A stretch of DNA of 64,000 bases from an uncultured Cohaesibacter sp. (GTDB lineage Bacteria; Pseudomonadota; Alphaproteobacteria; Rhizobiales; Cohaesibacteraceae): contig NZ_OY782764.1 in the NCBI RefSeq assembly GCF_963678225.1, positions 3,415,001 through 3,479,000 on the forward strand, in the 5' to 3' direction. Under the pieces are notes generated by a model. It was not told where the DNA came from and did not search any database. It saw nothing but the letters and a program-made list of their open reading frames with translations. The position numbers and the translations under genes are program-made. Of this stretch, positions 29,579 to 39,259 are shown in pieces (position 1 is the first letter of the stretch; each line of letters begins with the position of its first letter).

Positions 29579-30892
29579 ATGTCAGCAAACGAAGGTGCCA
29601 ATTCGGGAGCGATTTTCCCAGAATTCTTCACCCGCGATCTCGAAAGTTCCGACCCGGCAGTTGCCGCTGCGATTGACAGCGAGCTTGGTCGTCAAAAACA
29701 CGAGATCGAACTGATCGCTTCTGAGAATATCGTGTCCAAAGCAGTTCTGCAGGCGCAGGGCTCTGTTATGACAAACAAATATGCAGAAGGCTATTCGGGT
29801 CGTCGTTACTATGGCGGTTGCCAGCATGTTGACGTGGCTGAAAACCTTGCAATCGAACGTGTAACCAAACTGTTTAGCTGTGAGTTCGCCAACGTACAGC
29901 CCAATTCTGGTTCTCAGGCCAACCAGGCTGCCTTTATGGCGCTTATCAAGCCGGGTGACACCATCCTGGGCATGAGCCTTGATGCCGGTGGTCACCTGAC
30001 CCATGGTGCCAAGCCGAACCAGTCTGGTAAATGGTTCAATTCTATTCAGTATGGCGTACGCAAGCAGGACGGTCGTATCGACTTTGACCAGATCGAAGAA
30101 CTGGCAAAAGAGCATCAGCCAAAACTGATCATCGCCGGTGGGTCTGCCTATAGCCGCGAATTCGACTTCAAGAAATTCCGCGAAATAGCTGATTCCGTTG
30201 GCGCATATCTCATGGTGGACATGGCCCACTTTGCCGGTCTGGTCGCAGCTGGCTTGCACGAGCATCCGTTCCCGCATGCTGATATCGTAACCTCCACGAC
30301 CCATAAAACCCTGCGCGGTCCGCGCGGTGGCCTGATCCTGACCAACGATGCCGACATCGCCAAGAAGGTCAATTCAGCTGTCTTCCCGGGTTTGCAGGGT
30401 GGTCCCTTGATGCATGTGATTGCTGCTAAGGCCGTTGCCTTTGGTGAAGCGCTCACCGATGACTTCAAGGTCTATGCAAAGGCTGTCAAAGATAATGCGC
30501 AGGCTCTTGCCGACACCCTTTATGAAGGTGGCGTTGAACTGGCTGCGGGTGGCACGGATAACCATCTGCTGCTCGTTGACCTGCGTCCAAAGGGGCTGAC
30601 CGGTAAGGTTGTTGAAGCCGCTCTTGGCCGTGCCTATATCACCTGTAACAAGAATGGTGTGCCGTTTGATCCGGAAAAACCGGCAATTACCTCCGGTATC
30701 CGTCTTGGTACACCTGCTGGTACATCCCGTGGCTTCGGCACCGAGGAGTTCAAGGAAATCGGTAAATTGATTATCGAAGTGCTTGACGGTCTCGTTGCAA
30801 ATGGGGAAGAAGGCAATAGCGCCGTAGAATCGGCTGTGAAGGAAAAGGTCATCGCTCTGACCGATCGCTTCCCGATCTACCCTGACCTTTGA
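29579..30892 (+). CDS. glyA: Serine hydroxymethyltransferase
   Basis: This 437-residue PLP enzyme interconverts serine and glycine with tetrahydrofolate, the main one-carbon source. Lys243 in [12 protein letters not shown] binds [14 protein letters not shown] and [14 protein letters not shown] bind substrate and folate. I chose the ATG at 29579 with AAGGGG upstream; an in-frame start at 29525 adds 18 unconserved residues. The 270-base leader upstream shows no glycine or folate riboswitch that I recognise. nrdR follows after 74 bases. Confidence 0.96.
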   Translation: MSANEGANSGAIFPEFFTRDLESSDPAVAAAIDSELGRQKHEIELIASENIVSKAVLQAQGSVMTNKYAEGYSGRRYYGGCQHVDVAENLAIERVTKLFSCEFANVQPNSGSQANQAAFMALIKPGDTILGMSLDAGGHLTHGAKPNQSGKWFNSIQYGVRKQDGRIDFDQIEELAKEHQPKLIIAGGSAYSREFDFKKFREIADSVGAYLMVDMAHFAGLVAAGLHEHPFPHADIVTSTTHKTLRGPRGGLILTNDADIAKKVNSAVFPGLQGGPLMHVIAAKAVAFGEALTDDFKVYAKAVKDNAQALADTLYEGGVELAAGGTDNHLLLVDLRPKGLTGKVVEAALGRAYITCNKNGVPFDPEKPAITSGIRLGTPAGTSRGFGTEEFKEIGKLIIEVLDGLVANGEEGNSAVESAVKEKVIALTDRFPIYPDL

Positions 30893-30966
30893 TCATGTCG
30901 GCAGGGCAGTCAGGAAAGCCATTGGCTGCCCGCCGTGATCCCATGAATGAATTGTGAGGTCGAGAT

Positions 30967-31446
30967 ATGAAATGTCCCTATTGCGGTTATGAAGATACCC
31001 AAGTCAAGGATTCTCGTCCTACAGAAGACAATACGGCGATCCGCCGTCGGCGCTTTTGCGCAGGCTGCGGCGGACGCTTCACCACCTTTGAGCGTATCCA
31101 ACTTCGTGAACTGTCTGTTGTCAAACGCACGGGGCGTAAAGTGCCCTTTGACCGTGACAAGCTGATGCGCTCTGTTCAGGTTTCTCTGCGCAAACGTCCG
31201 GTCGAAGACGAAAAAGTCGAGCGCATGGTCTCTGGCATCGTACGGCAGTTGGAAAGCGCAGGCGATGCAGAAGTTCCTGCAGAACATATCGGAAATCTGG
31301 TGATGGTAGGCCTGAAGGGACTGGATGAAATCGCTTATATTCGCTTTGCTTCCGTCTATAAGAATTTCCGTGAAGCAAAAGACTTTTCCGATATGCTGAC
31401 CGAAATGTCGTCCGCTCGCCCCGAGGATGATGATCTCTCCGAGTAG
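30967..31446 (+). CDS. nrdR: Transcriptional repressor NrdR
   Basis: This 159-residue NrdR represses ribonucleotide reductase genes when dATP is plentiful. A zinc ribbon uses Cys3, Cys6, Cys31 and Cys34 (CPYC and CAGC); the ATP-cone domain covers about residues 46-136 with [16 protein letters not shown]. The ATG has a GAGGTCGAGAT stretch upstream. It heads the nrdR-ribD-ribE run typical of Alphaproteobacteria. No nrd gene or NrdR box was spotted in this window. Confidence 0.96.
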   Translation: MKCPYCGYEDTQVKDSRPTEDNTAIRRRRFCAGCGGRFTTFERIQLRELSVVKRTGRKVPFDRDKLMRSVQVSLRKRPVEDEKVERMVSGIVRQLESAGDAEVPAEHIGNLVMVGLKGLDEIAYIRFASVYKNFREAKDFSDMLTEMSSARPEDDDLSE

Positions 31447-31506
31447 CAAAATATCGGGATGATGCGGTCTGGATCGTTTGTGCCACCTCAAACCGATCGG
31501 CCTTGT

Positions 31507-32658
31507 ATGCACACACTCTCGCGCACTTTCTCTGATGAACAACTCATGGATCTGGCTTTGCGTCTCGGGCGACGATGTGCCGGATTAACTGCTGAAAATC
31601 CTGCTGTGGGTTGTGTGATTGCCCACAATATTTCCGGTCGCGTGGAAATCGTCGGGCGCGGATGGACGCAAGAAGGGGGGCGCCCACATGCCGAGCGCGT
31701 GGCTTTGGCTGAAGCTGGACCCCTTGCGCGCGAAGCAACGGCTTATGTCACTCTGGAGCCATGCTCTCACACCGGAAAATCCAGTCCATGCGCCGATGCC
31801 TTGATTGAAGCCGGTATCGCACGAGTTGTCTGCGCGCATCCGGATCCGGATAGACGTGTAGCCGGTCGCGGCTTTGAGAAACTCCGCAGTGCAGGCATCG
31901 CTGTCGATGTTGGGCTCATGCAGGAAAGGGCGCATCGCGACCTTGGTGGTTTTCTCTCGCGCACAGTTCGCTACAGGCCATGGCTGCAGGCCAAAATGGC
32001 ATTTTCTCCAGATGGCATGATCGGCATCGAGGGGCAGGGGAACTATCCTGTTACAGGTGCCTTAGCCAAATCCCGTACCTACGCCTTGCGCGCGCAGGCC
32101 GATGCAATATTGGTTGGCTGCGATACCGTGCTGATTGACAATCCTGCTTTAACGGTGCGCTTGCCGGGGCTGGAGGCGCGGTCGCCCGTGCGCGTCGTTC
32201 TGGATAGCAAGGGACGTATGCCTCTTGAAACAATCCTTGTGCAGACCGCCGAAAATACACCGGTGTGGATCGTGACGACCGAGCAAATGCCTAGGGACAA
32301 AGCAAACGCGCTCAAGGAAAAGGGCTGTGATATTCTCCGGGTCGATGCAACGCCAGAGGGCCATGTCAACCTGAAGCTAGCCCTTGAAGCCATGGCAGAG
32401 CGTGGCATCAATACGGTTTTTGCAGAATGCGGCGCAAAACTCGCTGATGAAATGCTAAAGGCCGGGCTCGTGGATGAGTTTTTCCTCTATCAAGGGGCTG
32501 AACAGATCGGGCCGAACGGCCTTGTAGCATTGGATGGCTCGCCGGAAAAAGCTCTGTTTTCAGCCGGTTTCATTCTGGAAGAGAATTGCAATATGGGGCA
32601 GGATAAGCTGAAGAGATTTGTCCGCCCACAAAGTTTAGACGCTTTATACGGAGATTAG
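31507..32658 (+). CDS. ribD: Bifunctional riboflavin deaminase/reductase RibD
   Basis: This 383-residue RibD does steps two and three of riboflavin synthesis. The N-terminal deaminase zinc site is HAE (His61, Glu63) plus Cys86 and Cys95 in PCSHTGKSSPC; the C-terminal NADPH reductase spans about 150-380 with VRVVLDSKGRMPL and FAECGAKLADEML. The ATG at 31507 gives a family-like N-terminus; an in-frame ATG at 31459, 12 bases after nrdR, is a real alternative. It is probably co-transcribed with nrdR and ribE. Confidence 0.93.
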   Translation: MHTLSRTFSDEQLMDLALRLGRRCAGLTAENPAVGCVIAHNISGRVEIVGRGWTQEGGRPHAERVALAEAGPLAREATAYVTLEPCSHTGKSSPCADALIEAGIARVVCAHPDPDRRVAGRGFEKLRSAGIAVDVGLMQERAHRDLGGFLSRTVRYRPWLQAKMAFSPDGMIGIEGQGNYPVTGALAKSRTYALRAQADAILVGCDTVLIDNPALTVRLPGLEARSPVRVVLDSKGRMPLETILVQTAENTPVWIVTTEQMPRDKANALKEKGCDILRVDATPEGHVNLKLALEAMAERGINTVFAECGAKLADEMLKAGLVDEFFLYQGAEQIGPNGLVALDGSPEKALFSAGFILEENCNMGQDKLKRFVRPQSLDALYGD

Positions 32659-32663
32659 CAGCT

Positions 32664-33275
32664 ATGTTTACCGGCATTATCACGGACGTTGGCGAAGTGC
32701 TGAAGCAGGAGGCGATTCCTGCGGGACAGAGAGTGAGAATTGCGACTCATTTCGACCCAGAAACAATTGCGTTGGGCGCGTCCATCGCCTGTAATGGCGT
32801 ATGCCACACCGTCGTCGAAGCAGGCACTCTGGATGAAGTTCGCAATTATTTTACAGTCGAGTCCGCTCGTGAAACCCTTGATCTGACCAATGCGTCCAGT
32901 TGGACAGAAGGGGCTGCGATCAATTTGGAGCGATCACTTAAAATGGGAGACGAACTGGGCGGTCATCTTGTGCTCGGTCATGTTGATGGTGTGGCTGAAG
33001 TCGTGGAGCGAGAAGATCATCCAGACAGTGTTTTTTTCAAGCTCAGGGCACCGGGGCAGTTAGCGCGCTTTATTCCGCCCAAAGGATCCGTGTGCCTAGA
33101 TGGAACCTCCCTGACCGTGAATGATGTGGAAGGGGATGACTTCACAATCTTCCTCATACCGCACACGCTTTCCAACACCGCATGGAAAGAGAAAACGGTT
33201 GGTGGCAAGATCAATCTTGAGGTGGATATGATGGCTCGTTATGTCGCACGACTGAATGAATATACGCCATCATAG
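32664..33275 (+). CDS. ribE: Riboflavin synthase alpha subunit
   Basis: This 203-residue enzyme dismutates two 6,7-dimethyl-8-ribityllumazines into riboflavin. It begins with the signature MFTGIITDVG. Two lumazine-binding repeats are visible, about residues 1-95 and 96-195, with matching IACNGVCHTV and CLDGTSLTVND segments. It starts five bases after ribD, so the two are coupled. The next gene is an oxidoreductase rather than ribB or ribH. Confidence 0.95.
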   Translation: MFTGIITDVGEVLKQEAIPAGQRVRIATHFDPETIALGASIACNGVCHTVVEAGTLDEVRNYFTVESARETLDLTNASSWTEGAAINLERSLKMGDELGGHLVLGHVDGVAEVVEREDHPDSVFFKLRAPGQLARFIPPKGSVCLDGTSLTVNDVEGDDFTIFLIPHTLSNTAWKEKTVGGKINLEVDMMARYVARLNEYTPS

Positions 33276-33352
33276 AATTCTGATATTAGATAGCTGAGTC
33301 TAATAGGGGAGCCTGTCGAGGGCTCCCTTCTCGCCACATAAAGGAAACAATC

Positions 33353-34699
33353 ATGGTCGAGAAAATCAGCATCACCACACAAATTCTCTTTTCCGATCCG
33401 CTGCCTGAAGCCGTTGATGTCGCCATCATCGGGGCCGGCGTCGTGGGTATCTTTGCAGCCCTGTATCTCGCGCGTGCCGGCAAGAAGGTGTGCGTCCTTG
33501 AGAAGGGGCGTATATCGGGCGAGCAGTCTTCCCGTAACTGGGGCTGGATACGTCAGCATGAGCGCGATGAGGCCGAAGTGCCGATCGCAATGGAGGCCCT
33601 GCGGCTCTGGAAAGACGCCGATGCTGAGGTGGATGGCGCAACCGGTTTTGTTACCTCCCCGATCAACTATCTTGCTTCCAGTCAGGATGAGTTGAAGGGA
33701 CTGGAGGACTGGATGGCCATTGCCGAGAAGTATGGGGTAAATTCCGTGCGTCTCAGCAGCAAAGAGGTTTCCAATATCTTTGGCGGTGTTTCCAATAATC
33801 AGTGGGTCGGCGGCACTTCTACGCTTGATGACGCCCGCGCTGAGCCATGGGAAGCCATACCGGCTATCGCCAAATTGGTCCATCAGGAAGGCGTAACCAT
33901 CATCGAGAATTGCGCCGCGCGTTCGCTTGAGATTGAGGCGGGGCGCGTGACCGGATTGCATACCGAGCAGGGCCTTGTGAAATGTGATCATGTTGTGCTG
34001 GCCGCTGGCGCGTGGTCTTTGCTGTTTGCGCGCAATCATGGGGTGAGCTTTCCGCAGCTTTCGGTGAGTCTCACGGCCATGCAAACAGCGCCGATGCCCA
34101 ACTTCACCGAACATAACAGTGCCGATGAAGATTTCGCCCTGCGCCGCCGCAAGGATGGCGGTTATACGCTAGCTGTATGTGATGGCAATGATTTCTTTAT
34201 TGGTCCGGACGCCTTTAGGAATTTCTTCAAATATATTCCGCTTCTAAAGGAAAGCTGGGACCATACATTCCTCAACCCTTGGGCGCCGAAGGGGTTCCCC
34301 GACGCATGGACTACCAAGCGGACTTGGTCAGCAGACCAGCAGACTCCGTTTGAGAAGTGTCGTGTGTTGGAGCCTCAACCCAACATGAAATACGTCCAAC
34401 GGGCCGTTTATGCCTTTGAAAATCGCTTTCCGGGTGTCGGGTCACCCCAGATCATTGATGCTTGGGCAGGGATGGTCGATGCGCTGCCGGATGTCGTGCC
34501 TTTGATCGATACGATCGATAAGCTACCTGGCCTTGTGATTGCGACGGGGTTCAGCGGCCACGGGTTCGGATTCGGGCCGGGCGCGGCGATGATCGTCAAG
34601 AATCTGGTGCTGGGCAACAAGCCAGCCCACGATATCACACGCTTCAGGTTTGAGCGATTCACAGATGGCTCGCCGATGGTTCTTGGACCTGCGCTTTAG
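33353..34699 (+). CDS. FAD-dependent amine/amino-acid oxidoreductase (DAO family)
   Basis: This 448-residue flavoprotein has the N-terminal Rossmann motif VAIIGAGVVGIFAALYLA and the family feature SSRNWGWIRQ, similar to GlpO/DadA-type DAO enzymes; a C-terminal FAD-contact block GFSGHGFGFGPGAA closes the fold. It should oxidise an amine or D-amino acid, substrate unknown. No signal peptide, so cytoplasmic. It lies between ribE and ribH, genes for making the FAD precursor, with 77 and 219 bases on either side. A link to flavin supply is tempting but unproven; it may be a later insertion into the operon. Confidence 0.85.
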   Translation: MVEKISITTQILFSDPLPEAVDVAIIGAGVVGIFAALYLARAGKKVCVLEKGRISGEQSSRNWGWIRQHERDEAEVPIAMEALRLWKDADAEVDGATGFVTSPINYLASSQDELKGLEDWMAIAEKYGVNSVRLSSKEVSNIFGGVSNNQWVGGTSTLDDARAEPWEAIPAIAKLVHQEGVTIIENCAARSLEIEAGRVTGLHTEQGLVKCDHVVLAAGAWSLLFARNHGVSFPQLSVSLTAMQTAPMPNFTEHNSADEDFALRRRKDGGYTLAVCDGNDFFIGPDAFRNFFKYIPLLKESWDHTFLNPWAPKGFPDAWTTKRTWSADQQTPFEKCRVLEPQPNMKYVQRAVYAFENRFPGVGSPQIIDAWAGMVDALPDVVPLIDTIDKLPGLVIATGFSGHGFGFGPGAAMIVKNLVLGNKPAHDITRFRFERFTDGSPMVLGPAL

Positions 34700-34918
34700 C
34701 GCTGGGCCTGCCATGTCTGCCTGTTGGATTTCAGCCTTTTCAGCAATTATCGGAAAAATTTAGAGGTCAATACGATATAGGCTTGACGTATGATGCGTCT
34801 GGTCCGATGTTGGCCGGTGAATTTTACACAAAATGCTGGACAACAGTGAGCGGACATGGTTTGACAGGCAACCCTTCGGCTTATGCCGCCCCATGTCTCA
34901 AGACTTCGGATGGAAATC

Positions 34919-35377
34919 ATGACTAAGGAAACCCCCAATATTCTAATCATCGAGGCCCGGTTTTACGAAGATCTTGCCGATGAACTCGTCCGCGGAGCTG
35001 TAGAAGCTCTCGAGGAAGCCGGCGCGACTTACGAGCGCGTTGCAGTTCCCGGCGTACTGGAAATTCCCGCCGCTTTGTCAATGGCAATGGCCGCTGTTGA
35101 AGATGGCTATTCCGACTATGACGGTTATGTTGCTCTTGGCGTCGTGATCCGTGGTGAAACAACCCATTACGATATAGTTGCCAATGAAAGCGCTCGCGCC
35201 ATTATGAACTTGGCTGTTGAGGGCTGCGTGGCTGTCGGTAACGGCATCCAGACGGTCGAAAATGGCCTGCAGGCCTGGGCACGTGCGCGTGTCGAAGAAA
35301 AAGATAAAGGTGGTGCTGCCGCTCGTGCTGCATTGACCATGATTGAGCTACGCGAGAAATTCGGAATAGAAGAATGA
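34919..35377 (+). CDS. ribH: 6,7-dimethyl-8-ribityllumazine synthase
   Basis: This 152-residue lumazine synthase condenses the RibD product with dihydroxybutanone phosphate. Conserved motifs are [26 protein letters not shown] and [12 protein letters not shown] with the catalytic His. The C-terminal [13 protein letters not shown] is a variant of the usual GVLTxxxxxQA motif. I chose the ATG at 34919. The upstream gap has no FMN riboswitch signature. nusB overlaps its stop by four bases (ATGA). Confidence 0.94.
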   Translation: MTKETPNILIIEARFYEDLADELVRGAVEALEEAGATYERVAVPGVLEIPAALSMAMAAVEDGYSDYDGYVALGVVIRGETTHYDIVANESARAIMNLAVEGCVAVGNGIQTVENGLQAWARARVEEKDKGGAAARAALTMIELREKFGIEE

Positions 35378-35862
35378 GTGAACAGGAAAAATCTGTCCGT
35401 ACCGCAAACAAACGTGGCTCTGCCAGGCTGGGGGCCGTTCAGGCCCTCTACCAGATGGATGTCGGTGGGACACCTTTGACCGAAGTTTTGCAGGAGTTCG
35501 AGCTTTACCGTCTTGGTAAGGAAGTCGATGAAGAACTCTATCTGCCAGCGGACTATGCCTATTTTAGGGATATCGTGAGTGGTGTGGTGCGCGAACAGAG
35601 AACATTGGATCCGCTCATCAACAGCGCTTTGCAAAAGGGCTGGCCGTTGGCGCGCATCGATCAGACCATGCGCGCGATCCTTAGATGTGGTCTTTATGAG
35701 GTCATGTTCCGCAAGGATGTTCCAGCACCGGTGATCCTGTCAGAATATATCGACGTGGCCAAAGCCTTCTTCGAAGGGGATGAGCCGCGCATGGTCAACG
35801 GTGTGCTTGATGCTTTGGCGCGTAATATCCGTACGGATGAAGTCAAGGCAAAGACCCAGTAA
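35374..35862 (+). CDS. nusB: Transcription antitermination factor NusB
   Basis: This 162-residue NusB pairs with NusE (S10) on boxA RNA for rRNA antitermination. Family motifs are [13 protein letters not shown] near the N-terminus, [17 protein letters not shown], and [26 protein letters not shown]. Its ATG overlaps the ribH stop, meaning coupled translation, as is widespread in bacteria. Confidence 0.96.
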   Translation: MSEQEKSVRTANKRGSARLGAVQALYQMDVGGTPLTEVLQEFELYRLGKEVDEELYLPADYAYFRDIVSGVVREQRTLDPLINSALQKGWPLARIDQTMRAILRCGLYEVMFRKDVPAPVILSEYIDVAKAFFEGDEPRMVNGVLDALARNIRTDEVKAKTQ

Positions 35863-35880
35863 GCATTCCGGGAGTGATCA

Positions 35881-36885
35881 ATGGCCAATACCGAAGGACT
35901 GGCGCGCCTTGGTGAGAGCGCGCTGATCAAACAGTATTTTGCGCCCTTGTCTCACCCGGACATGTCTTTCGGCCTGAGTGACGATACCGCTTTTCTCAAT
36001 TTGGTGTCAGATCAGCAGCTTGCTCTTACCAAGGACATGCTGGTCGCAAATGTGCATTTTTTTGCAGATGACGCACCAGAGCTGATTGCCAGAAAGGCAT
36101 TGCGGGTCAATTTGTCCGATCTCGCCTCAAAAGGGGCCAAACCTGTCGGATACCTGCTGGGGCTTGGTTTGCCTACGGACTGGACGGAAGACTGGCTTGC
36201 CCGCTTTTGTGCAGGGCTTGGTGAAGACCAGCAGGCCTTTGATTTTCCGCTGATTGGTGGGGATACAGTCAAGAGCCCTGAACGGCTGACACTTTCCATC
36301 ACCGCTTTTGGCGAAGTGCCCAAGGGGCGCACCATCTTGCGCCGCAACGCCAAGCCTGATGAGGATGTCTATGTCACCGGCACGATAGGTGATAGCGCTC
36401 TGGGGTTATTGCTGCGCCGCGAGCCTGAGGACTATCCTGAAATCGGTGAAGAGGACAAAGCTGTTCTCATCAACCGCTTCCTATTGCCTCAACCGCGCTT
36501 GCAGTGTCACGCTCTGATACGCGAGTTCGCTACGGCATCTATGGATATATCCGACGGATTAATGGGGGATGCAGCGAAAATGGCTTCTGCGGCTGACTGC
36601 GCATTGCATCTGGATGATGCCGCCGTGCCTCTCTCTCAGTCCGCCAAAGTGATGTTGGACTTGACCTCAGCTTCCAGAGATGTAGCCCTGACGGGCGGCG
36701 ATGATTATGAGCTTCTCTTTTGCGCGCGCCCTCAAGATCGAGAGGCCATAGGGCAAGCGGCCTCTGCGCTGGATGTGCCCGTTACCCGAATTGGCAGAGT
36801 TGCAGAAGGGAAGGGCGTGTATCTGCTCGATAAAAGTGGGCATGAAATGCCTCTCTCCAAAGGCGCCTCCTACGAGCATTTCTAA
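35881..36885 (+). CDS. thiL: Thiamine-monophosphate kinase
   Basis: This 334-residue ThiL phosphorylates thiamine monophosphate to the active diphosphate. Family features: an N-terminal FGLSDDTAFL loop, VNLSDLASKGAKPVGYLLGLGL, LIGGDTVKSP, and ISDGLMGDAAKMA with the GGDDYELLF block near residue 275. AGTGATCA spacing of 18 bases after nusB suggests one operon, a common nusB-thiL arrangement. It is convergent with bamE. Confidence 0.94.
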   Translation: MANTEGLARLGESALIKQYFAPLSHPDMSFGLSDDTAFLNLVSDQQLALTKDMLVANVHFFADDAPELIARKALRVNLSDLASKGAKPVGYLLGLGLPTDWTEDWLARFCAGLGEDQQAFDFPLIGGDTVKSPERLTLSITAFGEVPKGRTILRRNAKPDEDVYVTGTIGDSALGLLLRREPEDYPEIGEEDKAVLINRFLLPQPRLQCHALIREFATASMDISDGLMGDAAKMASAADCALHLDDAAVPLSQSAKVMLDLTSASRDVALTGGDDYELLFCARPQDREAIGQAASALDVPVTRIGRVAEGKGVYLLDKSGHEMPLSKGASYEHF

Positions 36886-36929
36886 GGCAGATTCTCTAAA
36901 CACCCAAACCGCATAAAGGCAAAAGAAAA

Positions 36930-36954
36930 GGTCCGACCTTCTTGAGGCCAGACC
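36930..36954 (-). terminator. Terminator of bamE
   Basis: GGTCCGACCT pairs with AGGCCAGACC (one G-T pair) and on the minus strand is followed by TTTTCTTTT. It sits 33 bases past the bamE stop and may also serve thiL weakly. Confidence 0.7.
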
Positions 36955-36987
36955 CTTTGAAACAATGCCTTGCGGAAAAGTGCGTTC

Positions 36988-37485
36988 CTATTCGCCGATA
37001 CCAGCGCCAATGCCTTCAACAAGACGGCTGAGGAATTGGGTATCCTTGCCGCCAGTCGGCGTGACCTGACGGGAGAAGTCGAACAGCTTTCCATCTTTCA
37101 GGCCATAGCGGGCCGTGCGGGCAACGCGCTGCTCATCATCGAAATAGACGGCAACCACAGTTTGGTCGACAGGGCGCGAACGCATGAAGGCTACCGGCTG
37201 CTTGCGTGTCTGAGAAATATAGTAGAACACTTCGCCGCCGAAATCGGCCGTCGTGGAAGGAGTGCCCAAGGTCAGCAGAACCTGTTCACGGCTGGCGCCT
37301 TCCGCAACCTGATCAAGAGTGTATTCGGTGGGAACAAATCCGTGAATGGACGTTGTTTCGGTAAAGCAGCCTGATAGCAGGACCGTGCAGAGGCAAGCAG
37401 CCATTCCTGCTGCTCTTGCCGGAGAAAGCAGGGTCTTAACCAGATGAGTATTGTGGCCATTTGAAACTGGGCGATCATTGCGCAT
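36988..37485 (-). CDS. bamE: Outer membrane protein assembly factor BamE (SmpA/OmlA)
   Basis: This 165-residue lipoprotein subunit of the BAM complex carries a signal sequence ending in the lipobox LLSGC with Cys40, placing it on the periplasmic face of the outer membrane. The SmpA/OmlA domain is seen in TLDQVAEGASREQVLLTLGTPS and VFYYISQTRKQPVAF. The ATG at 37485 is preferred over one 33 bases upstream. The gene is divergent from the cytochrome bc1 chaperone gene, an order conserved in Hyphomicrobiales. Confidence 0.92.
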   Translation of the reverse strand: MRNDRPVSNGHNTHLVKTLLSPARAAGMAACLCTVLLSGCFTETTSIHGFVPTEYTLDQVAEGASREQVLLTLGTPSTTADFGGEVFYYISQTRKQPVAFMRSRPVDQTVVAVYFDDEQRVARTARYGLKDGKLFDFSRQVTPTGGKDTQFLSRLVEGIGAGIGE

Positions 37486-37786
37486 TGAAGGTGCTACTCC
37501 TCGTAATAATTGGTCCACACACTGCAGCAGGCGTAATCACCCGCGCGGTACCAAAAGAACCAAATCAAGATACATTTCAAACCACACGAAAGTATCTCTG
37601 CCTTTTCAACCATATTTCCTTTAGTCGGTATCTCGTTTACACAAAAAATGCAATCATTGTGAAATGCTCAAGAGTGATTTAAAGCATTGTGCAAACAGTC
37701 TGTCCGCTCTTTTGGCCGGATAACTTGTTTGCCCTTATAGAATGCTTCATTTCGCCTATCGCAAAACCGCCAACGGAAATGACCCG

Positions 37787-38338
37787 ATGATCTTCAACCT
37801 GTTCAAAAGCAAAGCCCAAAAGAGAGAAGAAATCGCCGATGATCTTTATCGGCAAATCGTGGCGGCGGCGAGGCAGCCAGAATTCTATCTCAGCTATGCT
37901 GTCGAGGATTCCGTCACAGGCCGGTTTGAAATGATCGTTTTGCACGCCTATGTGTTTTTCTATCGCATGAAAAGCGAAACAGCAGAGAATAGGGAGCTGT
38001 CTCAGGCTGTTTTTGGGCGTTTCTTCCAGGATATGGATGATTCCCTGAGGGAGCAGGGCGTGGGCGACCTTTCTGTGCCCAAGAAGATCAAGAAAATGGC
38101 CCAGTCTTTTTATGGGCATGCTGAAGCCTATGACAAGGCACGAGAGCAGGGGGAGGACGCCCTTGCAATTGCTCTCTCACGCAACATATACGGTGAAGAA
38201 AGCAAGCCTTGCCCAGAAGCTGCCGGATTGGCCCGTTATATCCTTGCCTGCGATGAAAAATTAAAATTGCAGTCCATGGAAGATTTCAGTAAAGGTGAGC
38301 TGAATTTTCCCGAAATCGGGCCATTTCAAGCGCACTGA
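37787..38338 (+). CDS. Ubiquinol-cytochrome c chaperone family protein
   Basis: This 183-residue protein resembles the bacterial form of the Cbp3-type chaperone for cytochrome bc1 assembly (Ubiq_cyt_C_chap family). Markers are LYRQIVAAARQPEFYLSYAVEDSVTGRFEMIVLH near the N-terminus and the later KIKKMAQSFYGHAEAYDKA segment. No membrane helix. I chose the ATG at 37787; an earlier frame-mate at 37742 adds 15 unconserved residues. It precedes yceD by 149 bases; in related genomes both follow bamE, as here. Confidence 0.88.
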   Translation: MIFNLFKSKAQKREEIADDLYRQIVAAARQPEFYLSYAVEDSVTGRFEMIVLHAYVFFYRMKSETAENRELSQAVFGRFFQDMDDSLREQGVGDLSVPKKIKKMAQSFYGHAEAYDKAREQGEDALAIALSRNIYGEESKPCPEAAGLARYILACDEKLKLQSMEDFSKGELNFPEIGPFQAH

Positions 38339-38487
38339 CCAGTCAGTTTGCAAAGGGCCTTGTTTCGGAGCTGGACGAAGCGTGTCGCAAATATTGGCCA
38401 CTCGACCCATGTTTTTTGGCGATCGCTCACTGCACATTCAATCGAACGCATGATCGCGCGTTCGAACACAAAGAAGAAAACGCCATT

Positions 38488-39084
38488 ATGTCGAAAAAAT
38501 CCACCGATCCTGTGCTGGCCCCGCGCGCTCCAGTGATCTCTTTGCCAATCAATGTCGCTCGGTTGAAAAGCCTTGGCGAAATGGTCAAGGGATCCGCCGA
38601 CGCAGAAGCCCTCAATGAATTGCGCGACCGTCTCGGTATTCTGGCCGTGAATGCCTTTTCCGTTGAAGCAAAGGTTTCGCCATGGAAAAAGCGCGGTGTT
38701 CAGATCGAAGGGCACGTGCGCGGAGAGGTCGAGCAGTCCTGTGTCGTGACTCTGGCGCCTGTCGTGGAGCAGATCGACGAACCTTTCAGAATCACACTCG
38801 TTCCCAAAGGCTCGGAATTTGCCAAACGCGCGATTGAAAATGCCACAATGAGCGAGATGGTGATCGATCCGGAAGGGGAAGACCCGCCAGAAGAGTTCGA
38901 AGGCGAGGAAATCGACGTCGGCGAATATGCCGAGGAATTTTTTGCTCTGAGTCTTGACGACTATCCTCGTGCGCCCGGTGTCGAATTTTCCGGGCATATA
39001 GAGGACAAAGCTGCCTTTGATGGATCTGAAAACCCCTTCGCTGCTCTGGCTGTTCTCAAAGAACCTAAGCCAAAAGACGAGTAG
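38488..39084 (+). CDS. DUF177 (YceD) family protein
   Basis: This 198-residue YceD-like protein (DUF177) has a characteristic SCVVTLAPVVEQIDEPFRITLVP block near the middle and an acidic C-terminal half ending in NPFAALAVL. In many bacteria YceD is linked to 23S rRNA processing or accumulation and to rpmF and plsX. Here plsX follows, while rpmF is absent, the usual alphaproteobacterial state. The ATG at 38488 is chosen; an in-frame TTG at 38416 gives an unconserved lead. Confidence 0.9.
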   Translation: MSKKSTDPVLAPRAPVISLPINVARLKSLGEMVKGSADAEALNELRDRLGILAVNAFSVEAKVSPWKKRGVQIEGHVRGEVEQSCVVTLAPVVEQIDEPFRITLVPKGSEFAKRAIENATMSEMVIDPEGEDPPEEFEGEEIDVGEYAEEFFALSLDDYPRAPGVEFSGHIEDKAAFDGSENPFAALAVLKEPKPKDE

Positions 39085-39259
39085 AGCGGACTTGATGGGG
39101 GCGATTTCCAAATAATGCGGTTGTTTCTTGGCAGAATTTGGATATTGTCCCAGCAACAATAATAGCGAGCCAAACTTTGCAGCCGCTTAATGGGGCTGCT
39201 TCAAATCTGGGCGATAAAAACGACTGGATAAAGAAGAAGGCGGGATAGAGATATCTGGA

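Noticed and set aside
34700-34918. FMN riboswitch upstream of ribH
   Set aside because: The AGGG...CCGGCGGT core of the RFN element is absent.
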